58,663 bases of DNA from Sporomusa acidovorans. Its GTDB lineage: Bacteria; Bacillota; Negativicutes; Sporomusales; Sporomusaceae. Positions 44,388-52,751 of this stretch are shown here, one piece after another. The position numbers and the translations under genes were made by a program. The stretch is from NCBI RefSeq assembly GCF_900101845.1, contig NZ_FNAM01000037.1, positions 3,292 through 61,954 on the forward strand. Direction: 5' to 3'. Under the pieces are notes generated by a model. That model was not told the origin of the DNA, ran no database searches, and was given only the letters and a program-made list of their open reading frames with translations. The first letter of the stretch is position 1. The number at the start of each line of letters is the position of its first letter.

Positions 44388-44780
44388 CAATGATCTACGC
44401 TACAGCCTACACCGATCATTACATACCTATACGCAGACTTTCGCCTACCCACAAGCATTACACAACCGATACAGACCTTTGCTCGACTGCCACAGATAGC
44501 TACCGAACCGCCTGCAATCTCCCGACTGCAAACGACCCGTATCATTCACAACCCATAGCAGTCTTAGCTCGACCGACATAAATCCCTTGGGACCACACGG
44601 CAACAGTTGGGCTACCGTACAGCCTTTCAGAACCCATGCCAATCTTCCCGCCGACTAACGCCGAACCTTGCGATCCGACGCCAATCTTTGGCCGACTGAT
44701 GCCGAACACCTGTTGATATCCGACACCAATCTTGGCTCGACCATTACAGACCCTTTACACTCATAGTATCTGCCAACCGC
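44388..44780. repeat. Degenerate tandem repeat array, unit about 41-45 bp
   Basis: The segment is C-rich and depleted in G on the plus strand, and breaks into about eight diverged units sharing CCGAC-x-CCAATCTT-x-GC-CGACT and GCCGAAC blocks; the three at about 44630-44760 are clearest (ATGCCAATCTT, ACGCCAATCTT, ACACCAATCTT). No unit is exact and there are no unique spacers. One minus-strand frame of the best units spells KIGVGS/KIGMGS repeats but is broken by stops. It may be a decayed repeat-protein gene or non-coding. Confidence 0.5.
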
Positions 44781-44825
44781 GCCGTTTCATACATGGAAAT
44801 ATGTGGAATTCAATCATGAATCCGC

Positions 44826-45470
44826 TTACCGTTGTTCAGGCATCATCATCCTAATCCCTAATGCGACGAATATAGTACCCGTTACCCAACGGAAATATTG
44901 CTCAAGCCGCTGTTTAGAGACAAGCCATTGTCTTACGACGCTTGACAATAAAGCATAGGAAATAAGCACAATCAGCCCTAACACAAAAAAGATAAACCCG
45001 TAAGCCAACATGGTAACGCCTGCCGCTTCACTGTTTACATCAATGAACTGGGGTAAAAAGCTCATAAAGAATAGCGCCGTCTTCGGATTTAAGGCCGAAG
45101 TTAGAAAACCTTTCATAAACATCTTGGTAATCGTTGTTTCTTTGGTCAGTTCAACATTTTCTGTAAGCGAACCCTTGCTTTTAATAGTTTGAATACCAAT
45201 GAGCAGCAAATACGCAGCACCGCACGTTTTTATCACATCGTAAAGCATTGCTGATTGCTGAAGAACAACAACCAACCCTAGCGCAGCAAACAATGCGTAT
45301 AAAAGGTCGCCTGTGCTTGCCCCAAACGCCGAAATGACAGCCGCTTTCCTGCCTTGCGTTATCCCCCGCGATAATACATACAACGTATTCGGTCCGGGCA
45401 TCAATACCAGGGCTAATGACGTTACGGTAAAATACATTACATTGTGAAGATGTATATTCGCCATTTCCAT
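44826..45470 (-). CDS. LysE/RhtB-family exporter
   Basis: 214 residues, six helices. SLALVLMPGPNTLYVLSRGITQG is the RhtB-group signature, GCGAAYLLLIGIQTIK the second, and TSALNPKTALFFMSFLPQF the third. Exports amino acids or derivatives. It starts 3 bases after the stop of the panE-like gene, so the two are co-translated; the exporter may act on a compound related to the reductase product. Start ambiguous between ATG 45470 and an ATG two codons later. Confidence 0.9.
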   Translation of the reverse strand: MEMANIHLHNVMYFTVTSLALVLMPGPNTLYVLSRGITQGRKAAVISAFGASTGDLLYALFAALGLVVVLQQSAMLYDVIKTCGAAYLLLIGIQTIKSKGSLTENVELTKETTITKMFMKGFLTSALNPKTALFFMSFLPQFIDVNSEAAGVTMLAYGFIFFVLGLIVLISYALLSSVVRQWLVSKQRLEQYFRWVTGTIFVALGIRMMMPEQR

Positions 45471-45473
45471 AAT

Positions 45474-46412
45474 TTAAAATTGCCTTTCGTAGGACGCTTC
45501 GATAATTTTAACCATTCTATACAATAATTCATTATGCGGCGTAGGCACCCCTAGCCGCAAGCCTTCACGGTAAATGGCACCATTGATAAATTCGACTTCT
45601 GTCTTATTCTTGTTTTTGATATCCTGAGCGGTAGAGGGAAGATGCGCATAAAGTTCAGGATTAATCGGTGTCTTGCCGCCATTAATGCTCAATTGTTCTT
45701 CTGCAAACCATATTCCGCGCGCCCGGGCAACCGCCATTACCTCCGCCCTGACTGCCTGCATAAGTTCTTCGGTACCCGTTACGGCAAGTGCCTGCCCCAT
45801 TGTTAACCGCAATAACCCAAAAACTACATTCGTGGAGTTATTCCTTAATTTAATCCACACTTCACTATCAATATCTTCCTGCACAATAACACGAATACCG
45901 CTTCTTCCCAGTAAATCCGCAATCGCTTTCATATCTTCCGTAATTATCTTTTGCGTAGATCCAAAGCAGATCTTGGAGTTTTTCCCAATAAAGCCTTGGA
46001 CCTGGCCCATTGCAACCATTTTTCCGGCAAATTCCAGGATGCCGTATAGTATCTGCTCCCTGGGATAATGCTCTGCTAATATTTCAACATTACCGATCCC
46101 GTTTTGCAGGGTCATTATGTACGTTTTCTCGCCGGCGAGGCATTTAGCTGACTGAGCCGCCGCTTCCGTATAGCAGCCTTTGACCAAAAACAGGATAACA
46201 TCCATCTTTTGGCCGATTGCTTGCGGTGATTGTGCCACGTTGATTTTTACGAATTCTTCTGTGTCATTGATACTGATTTTTAAACCGTTTGCCTGGATAT
46301 GCTTCACAAGGGCCTCATTCGAATCGACAAGCCAAACCTCTGCACCGGCTTTTTGCAGCATCGCACCAACTAAGCTCCCCATTGCCCCTGCCCCAATGAC
46401 AGCAAACTTCAT
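45474..46412 (-). CDS. panE: 2-dehydropantoate 2-reductase
   Basis: 312 residues. NADP-binding GAGAMGSLVGAMLQKAG at the N-terminus, LVKGCYTEAAA for the cofactor, TLQNGIGNVE, the catalytic Lys in DIDSEVWIKLRNN and the C-terminal KNKNKTEVEFINGAI with PTPHNELLY. Reduces ketopantoate to pantoate for coenzyme A, or, as several paralogues do, another 2-oxo acid; pairing with a LysE exporter leaves the second option open. First gene of a two-gene unit. Confidence 0.88.
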   Translation of the reverse strand: MKFAVIGAGAMGSLVGAMLQKAGAEVWLVDSNEALVKHIQANGLKISINDTEEFVKINVAQSPQAIGQKMDVILFLVKGCYTEAAAQSAKCLAGEKTYIMTLQNGIGNVEILAEHYPREQILYGILEFAGKMVAMGQVQGFIGKNSKICFGSTQKIITEDMKAIADLLGRSGIRVIVQEDIDSEVWIKLRNNSTNVVFGLLRLTMGQALAVTGTEELMQAVRAEVMAVARARGIWFAEEQLSINGGKTPINPELYAHLPSTAQDIKNKNKTEVEFINGAIYREGLRLGVPTPHNELLYRMVKIIEASYERQF

Positions 46413-46609
46413 AGAAAGTCCCCCCCTTTAAAAACTTCATGTTCAAATCTGATATGTATATAATTCTTGTAAAGAATGTAAAAACCTGCGGATTCAATTC
46501 AAATTTAACAACAAGCAACGACGAGTATACTGTTAAGCAGCCCCCAGCTTGTTGACTGCTCAAAGAAGCGCTATAATAAGCTTACCATTACTTGTAACGG
46601 AGTGATTGA

Positions 46610-47236
46610 ATGAAATCCGCAACAGCCATGTACCGTTCCATTGCCCTGGATTTGGCGCAAAGAATCATCAATGGAGAATTTGCCATTAGTGAAAAGATAT
46701 CCGGCAGGTCGGTGCTGGCAAGTCATTACACGGTATCGCCGGAGACAATCCGCAAGGCGATTGCCCTGTTGAAAGCAAAAAACGTGGTAAGCGTTTCCCA
46801 GGGAAAAGAGGTAACGGTCATCTCCACCGAAAACGCCTATATGTTTATTGATCAATATAAGAGCGCTGAATCCGTCTACTCCTTGCACCAAGATGTCGAA
46901 ATCCTGCTGCACCAAAAACGTGACATTGATGCAAAGCTGGAAGCTCTTCTTTCCGACATTATTAATTATTCAGATAAATTACGCAACCTTACACCCTACA
47001 ATCCGGTTGAAGTCGAGGTGCCCGAATCCTCGCACATTGTCGGACATACGATTGCGGAAATCAGACTGTGGCAACATACGGGCGCAACGGTTGTTGCTAT
47101 CAGACGGGGCACATCCATCATTATCTCTCCCGGACCGCAGGCAGTCATTCAACCCCATGACCGGGTTGTCGTTGTAGGTGACAGCGATGTCTTAGCGAAA
47201 ACCCTAACGTTTGTTGGCAGGCCGTTAAACAAGTAA
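46610..47236 (+). CDS. BusR-like regulator (GntR helix-turn-helix plus TrkA-C/RCK domain)
   Basis: 208 residues. Residues about 5-75 are a GntR winged helix (RIINGEFAISEKISGRSVLA, SPETIRKAIALLKAKNVV). A linker helix is followed at about 125-205 by an RCK_C domain (VGHTIAEIRLWQHTGATVV, GDSDVLAKTL). This architecture is that of BusR, which senses cyclic di-AMP and represses osmolyte uptake. No busAB-type transporter is adjacent, so its target is unknown. ATG with GGAG upstream; convergent with the DapB-like gene across a strong terminator. Confidence 0.88.
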   Translation: MKSATAMYRSIALDLAQRIINGEFAISEKISGRSVLASHYTVSPETIRKAIALLKAKNVVSVSQGKEVTVISTENAYMFIDQYKSAESVYSLHQDVEILLHQKRDIDAKLEALLSDIINYSDKLRNLTPYNPVEVEVPESSHIVGHTIAEIRLWQHTGATVVAIRRGTSIIISPGPQAVIQPHDRVVVVGDSDVLAKTLTFVGRPLNK

Positions 47237-47274
47237 GCCGCCCGGTTAATTCTTCCTAACCGCTGGCGGCTTGC
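47235..47274. terminator. Bidirectional terminator
   Basis: AAGCCGCC-GGTTA and TAACC-GGCGGCTT, between the BusR-like and DapB-like genes. Confidence 0.75.
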
Positions 47275-47293
47275 TTATATGATAATATTCCCC

Positions 47294-48118
47294 TTAAGCA
47301 TAAACATGGGCAGGAGTAGATTCCGCTACCTCGCATGTCCGTTCCCCTGAATAATTACTAAAACCATAAACGTCTTTCATCTCATACAGACCTGTTTTCG
47401 CTAAAATAAAGCCGGCCGCCTGATACGCCCCTTCCGCATACGCCTTTCTCGAAAAGGCGGTGTGCGTAATTTCAATTTGGTCATAAGGCCCGCAGGCCAT
47501 TACCCTGTGCCTGCCGGTAATGTCCCCGGCACGAATAGAATAAATCGGCACCTGCCGCTCATCTCCATGTGGGGTTCCCAACCCCTTCATAATGGCGGCG
47601 GCTATTTTTTCAGCCGTTCCTGACGGGCTGTCTTTTTTATTTCTGTGATTTTCATCAATTACCTGAAAATCATAATCCGGCTGTAGAATAGCGGCAATCT
47701 GAGCCATTAGTAAGGTTACATTAACACCGCGAGTGATGTTCGGTGCAAGGACCACTCCAATTTTCCGTTTTCTGGCCAGTACCTTGACACGTCTGATATC
47801 CATTTGGGTATAGCCGGTAACAGCAGTTACCACATTGACATTACAGCGGGCTAGTGTCGTTAAATGTTCCCGCAAAAAGGCCGGTGAAGAAAAATCGATC
47901 AATATGTCCGGTTTATATTTGGTTAATTTCTCTTCAAGGTTATCTGTCGTTTCAACCGGCACAGCCATGTATGGCCTATGTAAAACTTCACCCAGATCTT
48001 TTCCGGCTGCAGCCGAACTGTTTTTACGGCACAACACCAATGAAAGAACCTGTTTCTGGAAAAGGAACTCCGCGACAATCTTTCCGGTTGTCCCTAACCC
48101 TATCAAAGCAACCTTCAT
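47294..48118 (-). CDS. DapB-like dihydrodipicolinate reductase family protein
   Basis: 274 residues, usual DapB length. N-terminal KVALIGLGTTGKIVAEFL is the nucleotide-binding loop; VTAVTGYT and VLAPNITRGVNV are typical; the signature reads DENHRNKKDSPSGTA. In E. coli DapB the first His of that block (His159) is the catalytic acid; here it is Asn while the Lys is kept. So the enzyme may have altered activity. Start at ATG 48118 with GGGAGGTG upstream; the frame runs 82 residues further but that part overlaps splB. The classical enzyme reduces tetrahydrodipicolinate precursors for lysine and spore dipicolinate. Confidence 0.85.
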   Translation of the reverse strand: MKVALIGLGTTGKIVAEFLFQKQVLSLVLCRKNSSAAAGKDLGEVLHRPYMAVPVETTDNLEEKLTKYKPDILIDFSSPAFLREHLTTLARCNVNVVTAVTGYTQMDIRRVKVLARKRKIGVVLAPNITRGVNVTLLMAQIAAILQPDYDFQVIDENHRNKKDSPSGTAEKIAAAIMKGLGTPHGDERQVPIYSIRAGDITGRHRVMACGPYDQIEITHTAFSRKAYAEGAYQAAGFILAKTGLYEMKDVYGFSNYSGERTCEVAESTPAHVYA

Positions 48119-48132
48119 AAAGCACCTCCCTC

Positions 48133-48170
48133 GTAACTTACAACCTAATAATATCATCAAGGTTGCAAGT
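48133..48170. promoter_or_regulatory. Inverted repeat between splB and the DapB-like gene
   Basis: AACTTACAACCT and AGGTTGCAAGTT flank about 14 bases just upstream of the DapB-like start. Could be an operator or the end of splB. Confidence 0.45.
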
Positions 48171-48242
48171 TGGTCAAGAGACCACTTTCGCAAAAATATC
48201 AGCAAATTCTTCCAGCTGCTCATACCTTTTGCTAAGAGGCTG

Positions 48243-49265
48243 TTAGATAAAATAATCAATTTGGGCATCAGGAAAATAGACAGCGGTTTGCCGACGCAAA
48301 AACCTCTCCATCTCCCCGCGCTGCTCTTTAGCATATAGATATTTGCCATAGCCAAATTGACCAAATTTAAATTGCCTCACCGTTTCATCCAATGGCAACG
48401 CCGTATTGGAGAACAACTCCAGGATATTGTTTTTGGCCCGCTTGGTAAAACGATGCGTAATAAACTCGAATGTAATCGGCTGAGCAGCAGTTGGCAACTC
48501 TTTAGCTAACAGTTTCAGCAAGTCGTTATATTCACTTTCCCATTCGGGAAAATAAAAAACAGGAGCAATAATAAATCCCAGCGGATAGCCGGCTTGGGCA
48601 ACTTGTGCCGCGGCGGCTACCCGTTCTGCCAGAGGAGGCGTCAAATGCTCATACTTTTTAATGACAGAAGCCGCATTCAGTGTAAAACGAAAGCGGGTAT
48701 GACCGCTATGGTTGACAGCCAGTAATGTATCGACCTGAACATGCTTGGTTACAAAGCGAAACCTGCCCAACGGCTGCCGCCCAAAAAACTCAATCGTCTG
48801 TTTTAACAACCCTGTTAAATATTCCGTAGGGATTGGATCCGATGTAGCGGCTCCTTCAAAAATTGTTATCTCCGGTGCACGCTCCCTGATATATGCGGCA
48901 GCCTTATTTAACACGTCTTCTATATTGACATAGACCCTGAGATAGGGCTTCTTACCTAAAGTAGTCATGAGATAGCAATATTCACACATACTCGGACAGC
49001 CGGTATTAAGCGGCAGTTGAAAGTGCGCCGATGGTTTGCAGCTTTGAAAATCCAGGCTTCGCCTGACGCCAACCGCCAAGGTCCGTTTCGCTTTCTGATA
49101 GCACTCCCATGCGTTTTTTCCGGTTATTCCCGTTATCCGGTTATGTGATGAAGTCATGGTAATGGGTACGGACATAGACTGTAATTTCTCATACAATTCC
49201 TGTCCTAACGGATAGTTTAGCGCATCTGGTTCAAAATAAGCCCGTTCAGGCACGAAAGGTTTCAT
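48243..49265 (-). CDS. splB: Spore photoproduct lyase
   Basis: 340 residues (Bacillus enzyme about 342). Radical SAM cluster CPSMCEYC (CxxxCxxC) at about 90, then FEGAATSDPIPTEYL, RFVTKHVQVDTLL, RFRFTLNAASVI, LGFIIAPVFYFPEWESEY, FEFITHRFTKRAK and the closing GKYLYAKEQRGEME / PDAQIDYFI. It splits the spore photoproduct (5-thyminyl-dihydrothymine) during germination. As I recall, Bacillus SplB has an H-atom donor Cys141 in AACTSD; here the same spot reads GAATSD. Start at ATG 49265 behind GGGGG. Confidence 0.93.
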   Translation of the reverse strand: MKPFVPERAYFEPDALNYPLGQELYEKLQSMSVPITMTSSHNRITGITGKNAWECYQKAKRTLAVGVRRSLDFQSCKPSAHFQLPLNTGCPSMCEYCYLMTTLGKKPYLRVYVNIEDVLNKAAAYIRERAPEITIFEGAATSDPIPTEYLTGLLKQTIEFFGRQPLGRFRFVTKHVQVDTLLAVNHSGHTRFRFTLNAASVIKKYEHLTPPLAERVAAAAQVAQAGYPLGFIIAPVFYFPEWESEYNDLLKLLAKELPTAAQPITFEFITHRFTKRAKNNILELFSNTALPLDETVRQFKFGQFGYGKYLYAKEQRGEMERFLRRQTAVYFPDAQIDYFI

Positions 49266-49362
49266 ATAATCCCCCTTGCCGTTCTTTATTTTATTATATC
49301 CCAGGGCCCCGCCGGTCATCTGGCAAAAACAAAAACGCTGCCGAACTATATGGAATAAAAAT

Positions 49363-49411
49363 TCCCTTTAAATCAGACAGATTGGAATTCTATCTGCCTA
49401 ATATAAAGGGA
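49363..49411 (-). terminator. Terminator of the 3D-domain gene
   Basis: CCCTTTA / TAAAGGG outer stem and GACAGAT / ATCTGCC inner stem, followed on the minus strand by TTTTTATT. Confidence 0.7.
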
Positions 49412-49418
49412 TTATTCA

Positions 49419-49973
49419 TTATGCCGGCGCTTCATTTTGCTGCGCCGGCGTATTAAGTACATACACCTTAACCGGTTTGATACCGAACCGATAAGCTTCT
49501 TTCACCGTCCACTTGGCGATATCAATACGATGTCCTTTAATGGCTCCGCCGGTATCTTCCGCTACCGCATACTCTTTTGATCCGTCCGGATATTTTATCA
49601 TAACCCGCGATCCAAGGGGTATCACTCTGGGATCAACGGCAATTACACCTGGCCGGACTTGCGTTCCCAAATGAGTCTTATTGCCCCATTGGTCGTTGTC
49701 ATGAGGTCCCGGTGCATAGGCCGTGGCGGTTATATCCAAAACCTTTACAGCCCCTGCTTCTTCCGGCGGCGCGGCTTGCGCAACCTGCTCAGGCGGTTGG
49801 GGTGCCGCCGCTTCCTGGGCGGGTGCCGGTGGAACCGGCGTGGTCGCGTCATGATTTGACGTAATGGCAGTAACACCTGGTATTGCTGCTGCAGCAAGCA
49901 CAACAGCACTACCGAGCGCGGCTGCAATTTTCTTAAAATGCCATTTAGTCTTGCAATGATGCTTCGTCTTCAT
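49419..49973 (-). CDS. Exported 3D-domain (MltA-like) cell-wall protein
   Basis: 184 residues: basic N-terminus and hydrophobic signal segment (ALGSAVVLAAAAIPGVTA), an Ala/Pro-rich linker (about 40-75), then a 3D domain: ITATAYAPGPHDND, GVIAVDPRVIPLGSRVMI and the three-Asp core EDTGGAIKGHRIDI. The domain is shared by YabE/YocH and MltA peptidoglycan lytic transglycosylases, here without an LysM domain. Probably acts on peptidoglycan outside the membrane. Confidence 0.9.
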   Translation of the reverse strand: MKTKHHCKTKWHFKKIAAALGSAVVLAAAAIPGVTAITSNHDATTPVPPAPAQEAAAPQPPEQVAQAAPPEEAGAVKVLDITATAYAPGPHDNDQWGNKTHLGTQVRPGVIAVDPRVIPLGSRVMIKYPDGSKEYAVAEDTGGAIKGHRIDIAKWTVKEAYRFGIKPVKVYVLNTPAQQNEAPA

Positions 49974-50109
49974 TTTATCGCCTTCTTTAAATATTTTTTC
50001 CTATTGCGATTATTATTTACCAAAAACAAATATAAATATTATGCAGTATATCCACAACCGGCAATTTAAATAAAAGCGATCACATTCTGCCAGAAGACGG
50101 CACCGGCAA

Positions 50110-50619
50110 TTACAGCATTAACTTATAAAATCTTGTATCCACTTTCATCAGGGGAAAGGCACGCGGCAAATGCTCTTTTGGTATTTGCGCAAATTTATTT
50201 TTTTCATAAAACCGATGAGCAGCCAAAAACTTCTCGGTCGTTCCCAGGAAAATTTCTTGCATATGATGGTCACTGGCCCAGGAAAGCAATGCTGATAACA
50301 GCAGTTTTGCCGTATTAAAGGTTTTTCCGCGATATTCCGTTTTTACAAACATTTTTCTCAGCGCCCCCTGATGATTGCCAATATCAATCAGGGCAATTGT
50401 GCCAACAACCTGTTGGTCATCAACAGCTATCCAAAAGTTCCCACCCTGAGTTTGATAAAAATTGGGTATATCGCTTAAATCAGGTTGATCTTCTTTACGA
50501 ATGGGAATGCTAAACTCTTTTTGCTGAATGTCCAAAATCAAATCAATCACTTCATCCTGATATTCCTTAGAAAACTTCTCAATGCGAACCTTCTCCAACT
50601 TATACGCCTCCTTTATCAT
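50110..50619 (-). CDS. GNAT-family N-acetyltransferase under MarR control
   Basis: 169 residues. GNAT fold with VVGTIALIDI, the acetyl-CoA loop MFVKTEYRGKTFNTAKLLL and EIFLGTTEKFLAAHRFYEKNKF. Acceptor unknown. It starts 9 bases after the MarR gene stop, so the two are one operon. The pair is similar to MarR-GNAT modules in which the acetyltransferase inactivates a toxic amine (inference). Confidence 0.88.
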   Translation of the reverse strand: MIKEAYKLEKVRIEKFSKEYQDEVIDLILDIQQKEFSIPIRKEDQPDLSDIPNFYQTQGGNFWIAVDDQQVVGTIALIDIGNHQGALRKMFVKTEYRGKTFNTAKLLLSALLSWASDHHMQEIFLGTTEKFLAAHRFYEKNKFAQIPKEHLPRAFPLMKVDTRFYKLML

Positions 50620-50628
50620 CTTTACCCG

Positions 50629-51093
50629 TTATCTAGACTCTTCTTTGTATGACTTTAACGCTTTCCATTCCTGTTCAATATTTTCACGCATTTTTTTTAG
50701 CAATCGACCGACATGATCTTTTTCTTTCTGGGTAAACCCCTGAAAACAGATTTCAATATACCGGTTTTCTTCCTCAATGATACAGGGATACACTTCTTTC
50801 GCTTTGGTTGACGGGAATAAGTGCCACATCCGCTTGTCAGCGCGATCCCGTTCCCGCACTATGTAGTTTTCTTGCATTAATTTTTGTACAGCCTTAGTGG
50901 TCGTTGCCTTATCAACTTTAAGAATATGAGAAAGTTCAATTAAGTTAATTCCCGGATGCTCACAGATACGAGTCAAAAAAATAAACTGACCCCTCTGCAA
51001 ATTATAATTCCGATACTGAATATCACTGATTGATTGTATACAACGGGCAAGTGCACCTACTTCCCGCAGCACTTGGTTTTTCAATGCAGTCAT
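50629..51093 (-). CDS. MarR-family regulator
   Basis: 154 residues. LIELSHILKVDKATTTKAVQKLMQENYI helix-turn-helix and wing RERDRADKRMWHLFPSTKA. AGGAGG precedes the ATG. Autoregulated, to judge from the 24-bp inverted repeat over its promoter. First gene of a two-gene operon with the acetyltransferase. Confidence 0.9.
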   Translation of the reverse strand: MTALKNQVLREVGALARCIQSISDIQYRNYNLQRGQFIFLTRICEHPGINLIELSHILKVDKATTTKAVQKLMQENYIVRERDRADKRMWHLFPSTKAKEVYPCIIEEENRYIEICFQGFTQKEKDHVGRLLKKMRENIEQEWKALKSYKEESR

Positions 51094-51103
51094 TTATAGC
51101 CTC

Positions 51104-51170
51104 CTATTATAGTTGACATTTCAACTACATTAATTTTATTTTATACTAGTTGAAATGTCAACTATAATAG
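51104..51170 (-). promoter_or_regulatory. MarR promoter flanked by two identical operators
   Basis: A perfect 24-bp inverted repeat (51104-51127 and 51147-51170, core AGTTGACATTTCAACT / AGTTGAAATGTCAACT). Within it, minus strand, TTGACA (51161-51156), 17-base spacer, TAAAAT (51138-51133). Each arm is itself nearly palindromic, so two MarR dimers could cover -35 and the start region. Confidence 0.8.
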
Positions 51171-51210
51171 ATAGATTACCTTATCGTATTTTACCCTAAA
51201 AAGAGCGTAC

Positions 51211-51246
51211 AAAAATAAAGGAGACAGCGAATACTCCTGTCCCCCT
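51211..51246 (-). terminator. Terminator of the DUF2148 gene
   Basis: Minus strand GGGGACAG, 9-base loop, CTGTCTCC, then TTTATTTTT. Confidence 0.65.
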
Positions 51247-51286
51247 CTCTACCTTATGAATGGAAGCTGCCGCCTAAACTGATGGA

Positions 51287-51814
51287 TTACCGGTCAAAAA
51301 ACGGGCTTTTACCTGTTACACTAAGCGGCATTCCATAAACAATTTTAACTTCCTCGCCCAACAGACCGAGGTTAATGGCTGCTTTACCTACACTAAACAT
51401 AATCCGGTTATCAACATGATATGATGCTGCGGTACTGGCCGCCGATCCCAAGGCAATGCCCAAATCGCCGGTACTGATGGCACAGATTCCACTGCCTTTT
51501 GCACACTCGGCGCAATCCGCATAGCCACAATAACCACATGGTTTCACGCCAATGGGGTTCACTTTTTGCCCCATTAACACAACAACTGGTGCCTTATCGA
51601 TACAATTGGCATCACGTTCGAAAAACTGCATACCGGATTCCTGGGCAATACGGCGCATTTCTGCAGACAGTTTATCTTTGTCCTGCCCGTTAATGATGGC
51701 GGTAACTAAATTGTCAACCCCTCTGGCTTTAGGAGCGGTCCTTGCTGCCACACACATCATGTCGGCGATCCGTTCTATCGAACGTTCCTCAATTTCCTGA
51801 CTACCAATAATCAT
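51287..51814 (-). CDS. DUF2148 domain protein (ferredoxin-like)
   Basis: 175 residues. ADMMCVAARTAPKARGVDN at the N-terminus and the Cys cluster KPCGYCGYADCAEC are the marks of DUF2148, found mainly in anaerobes and probably binding an iron-sulfur cluster. Function undefined. GAGGAGG lies upstream of the ATG. Follows the flavodoxin-like gene by about 50 bases in the same direction, so a shared redox role is plausible. Confidence 0.88.
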   Translation of the reverse strand: MIIGSQEIEERSIERIADMMCVAARTAPKARGVDNLVTAIINGQDKDKLSAEMRRIAQESGMQFFERDANCIDKAPVVVLMGQKVNPIGVKPCGYCGYADCAECAKGSGICAISTGDLGIALGSAASTAASYHVDNRIMFSVGKAAINLGLLGEEVKIVYGMPLSVTGKSPFFDR

Positions 51815-51863
51815 CGCAATTCCTCCTCATATTCAACACCATATTAATTTACTAGCAATATTC

Positions 51864-52442
51864 CTATTCTCTCACCTGTTTTAACAGCTTTGCCATATTT
51901 TTCCCCAAAGTCTGAAAAGTCTCGATGCCCTCTTCATCCTTCTGAACATCTCCCGGATTAAGCGACAAGGTCATGTTCCAATAACTTGAAGACGGTATAA
52001 TCATTTCGGCAATCCCAAAAAAGAAATTAATGGCGGAATAGGTAAAAGTAGCTCCGGCTCTACGCACAGCCACAACCGCCGCGCCAACTTTACCCCGCAG
52101 CATGTTGCCGCCGTTCGCCTTGGCCACAAAACCCGAACGGTCAATAAGCGCTTTTACTTCTGTAGACACATTGCTAAAATAAGTTGGTGAACCGATGATA
52201 ATGCCGTCCGCGTCAATCATTTTCTGGATAAAGGTATTCATATCATCATCCTTCCGGGCACAGCGGTTATCTTTTGTCTCCCAACATTTGCCACAGGCAA
52301 GACAGCCGTAGACCTTCTTCCCCCCCAGTTGGATCAATTCCGTCTCAATGCCTTCCTTTTCCAATTCCGTCAACACCATTTTCAGGCTTTGCGCCGTATT
52401 GCCATTAGCCCGCGGACTTCCGTTAAACGCAATTACTTTCAA
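51864..52442 (-). CDS. Flavodoxin-fold NAD(P)H-dependent FMN reductase
   Basis: 192 residues. FNGSPRANGNTAQSL is the FMN-phosphate loop; CLACGKCWETKDNRCARKDD is the Cys-rich insert of the iron-sulfur flavoprotein-like group; IIIGSPTYFSNVS binds flavin. Start taken as TTG 52442 (MKVIAFNG), nine bases after AAGGAAGG, as in most homologues; an upstream GTG is too close to that site. Divergent from an HxlR regulator, the usual controller of such genes. Confidence 0.88.
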   Translation of the reverse strand: MKVIAFNGSPRANGNTAQSLKMVLTELEKEGIETELIQLGGKKVYGCLACGKCWETKDNRCARKDDDMNTFIQKMIDADGIIIGSPTYFSNVSTEVKALIDRSGFVAKANGGNMLRGKVGAAVVAVRRAGATFTYSAINFFFGIAEMIIPSSSYWNMTLSLNPGDVQKDEEGIETFQTLGKNMAKLLKQVRE

Positions 52443-52506
52443 ATTCGTCACCCTTCCTTTCCCACCTATCAATTTTCATTTGCCTTACATGCAAAAAAGC
52501 ACTCTC

Positions 52507-52608
52507 TATATAACGTACTAAAGATTTTGCAGCCGGATGGTGTGTGTTGGTGAGCGTATCCTACACTACCCGCCTGTGCCTGCAAACTTCTTTAATGCGA
52601 AATATATA
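52507..52608. repeat. MITE-like palindromic repeat
   Basis: Begins TATATAACGTACTAAAGATT and ends CTTCTTTAATGCGAAATATA; ends are imperfect inverted repeats, middle about 35 bases differs from the other copies. Lies between the flavodoxin and HxlR genes. Confidence 0.7.
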
Positions 52609-52673
52609 CGTAACCCTTCCAAAGAATGCCTTCCCTAATTTAATAATAAATGATAGAATACATTTAGGCAAGT

Positions 52674-52712
52674 ACGCACTTAATTGTGCTATAGTATCTT
52701 TTTGTATACTAT
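52674..52712. promoter_or_regulatory. Possible HxlR operator region
   Basis: GCAC-TTAATT-GTGC (52676-52689) and ATAGTAT...ATACTAT (52691-52712) lie side by side 40-75 bases upstream of the HxlR start. Confidence 0.4.
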
Positions 52713-52751
52713 CAATCCAGTAACATGAAATAAAATAAGGAGGTGGTAACC

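Noticed and set aside
44388..44780. CRISPR array in the repeat-rich segment
   Set aside because: Units are diverged from each other and contiguous, with no constant repeat alternating with unique spacers, and no cas genes are present.
47835..48338. Plus-strand frame opposite the DapB-like gene
   Set aside because: Antisense shadow; the real coding strand is clear from the DapB and SplB motifs.
48119..48364. 82-residue N-terminal extension of the DapB-like protein
   Set aside because: Overlaps the splB coding region; the ATG at 48118 has a strong GGGAGGTG and begins the nucleotide-binding loop.
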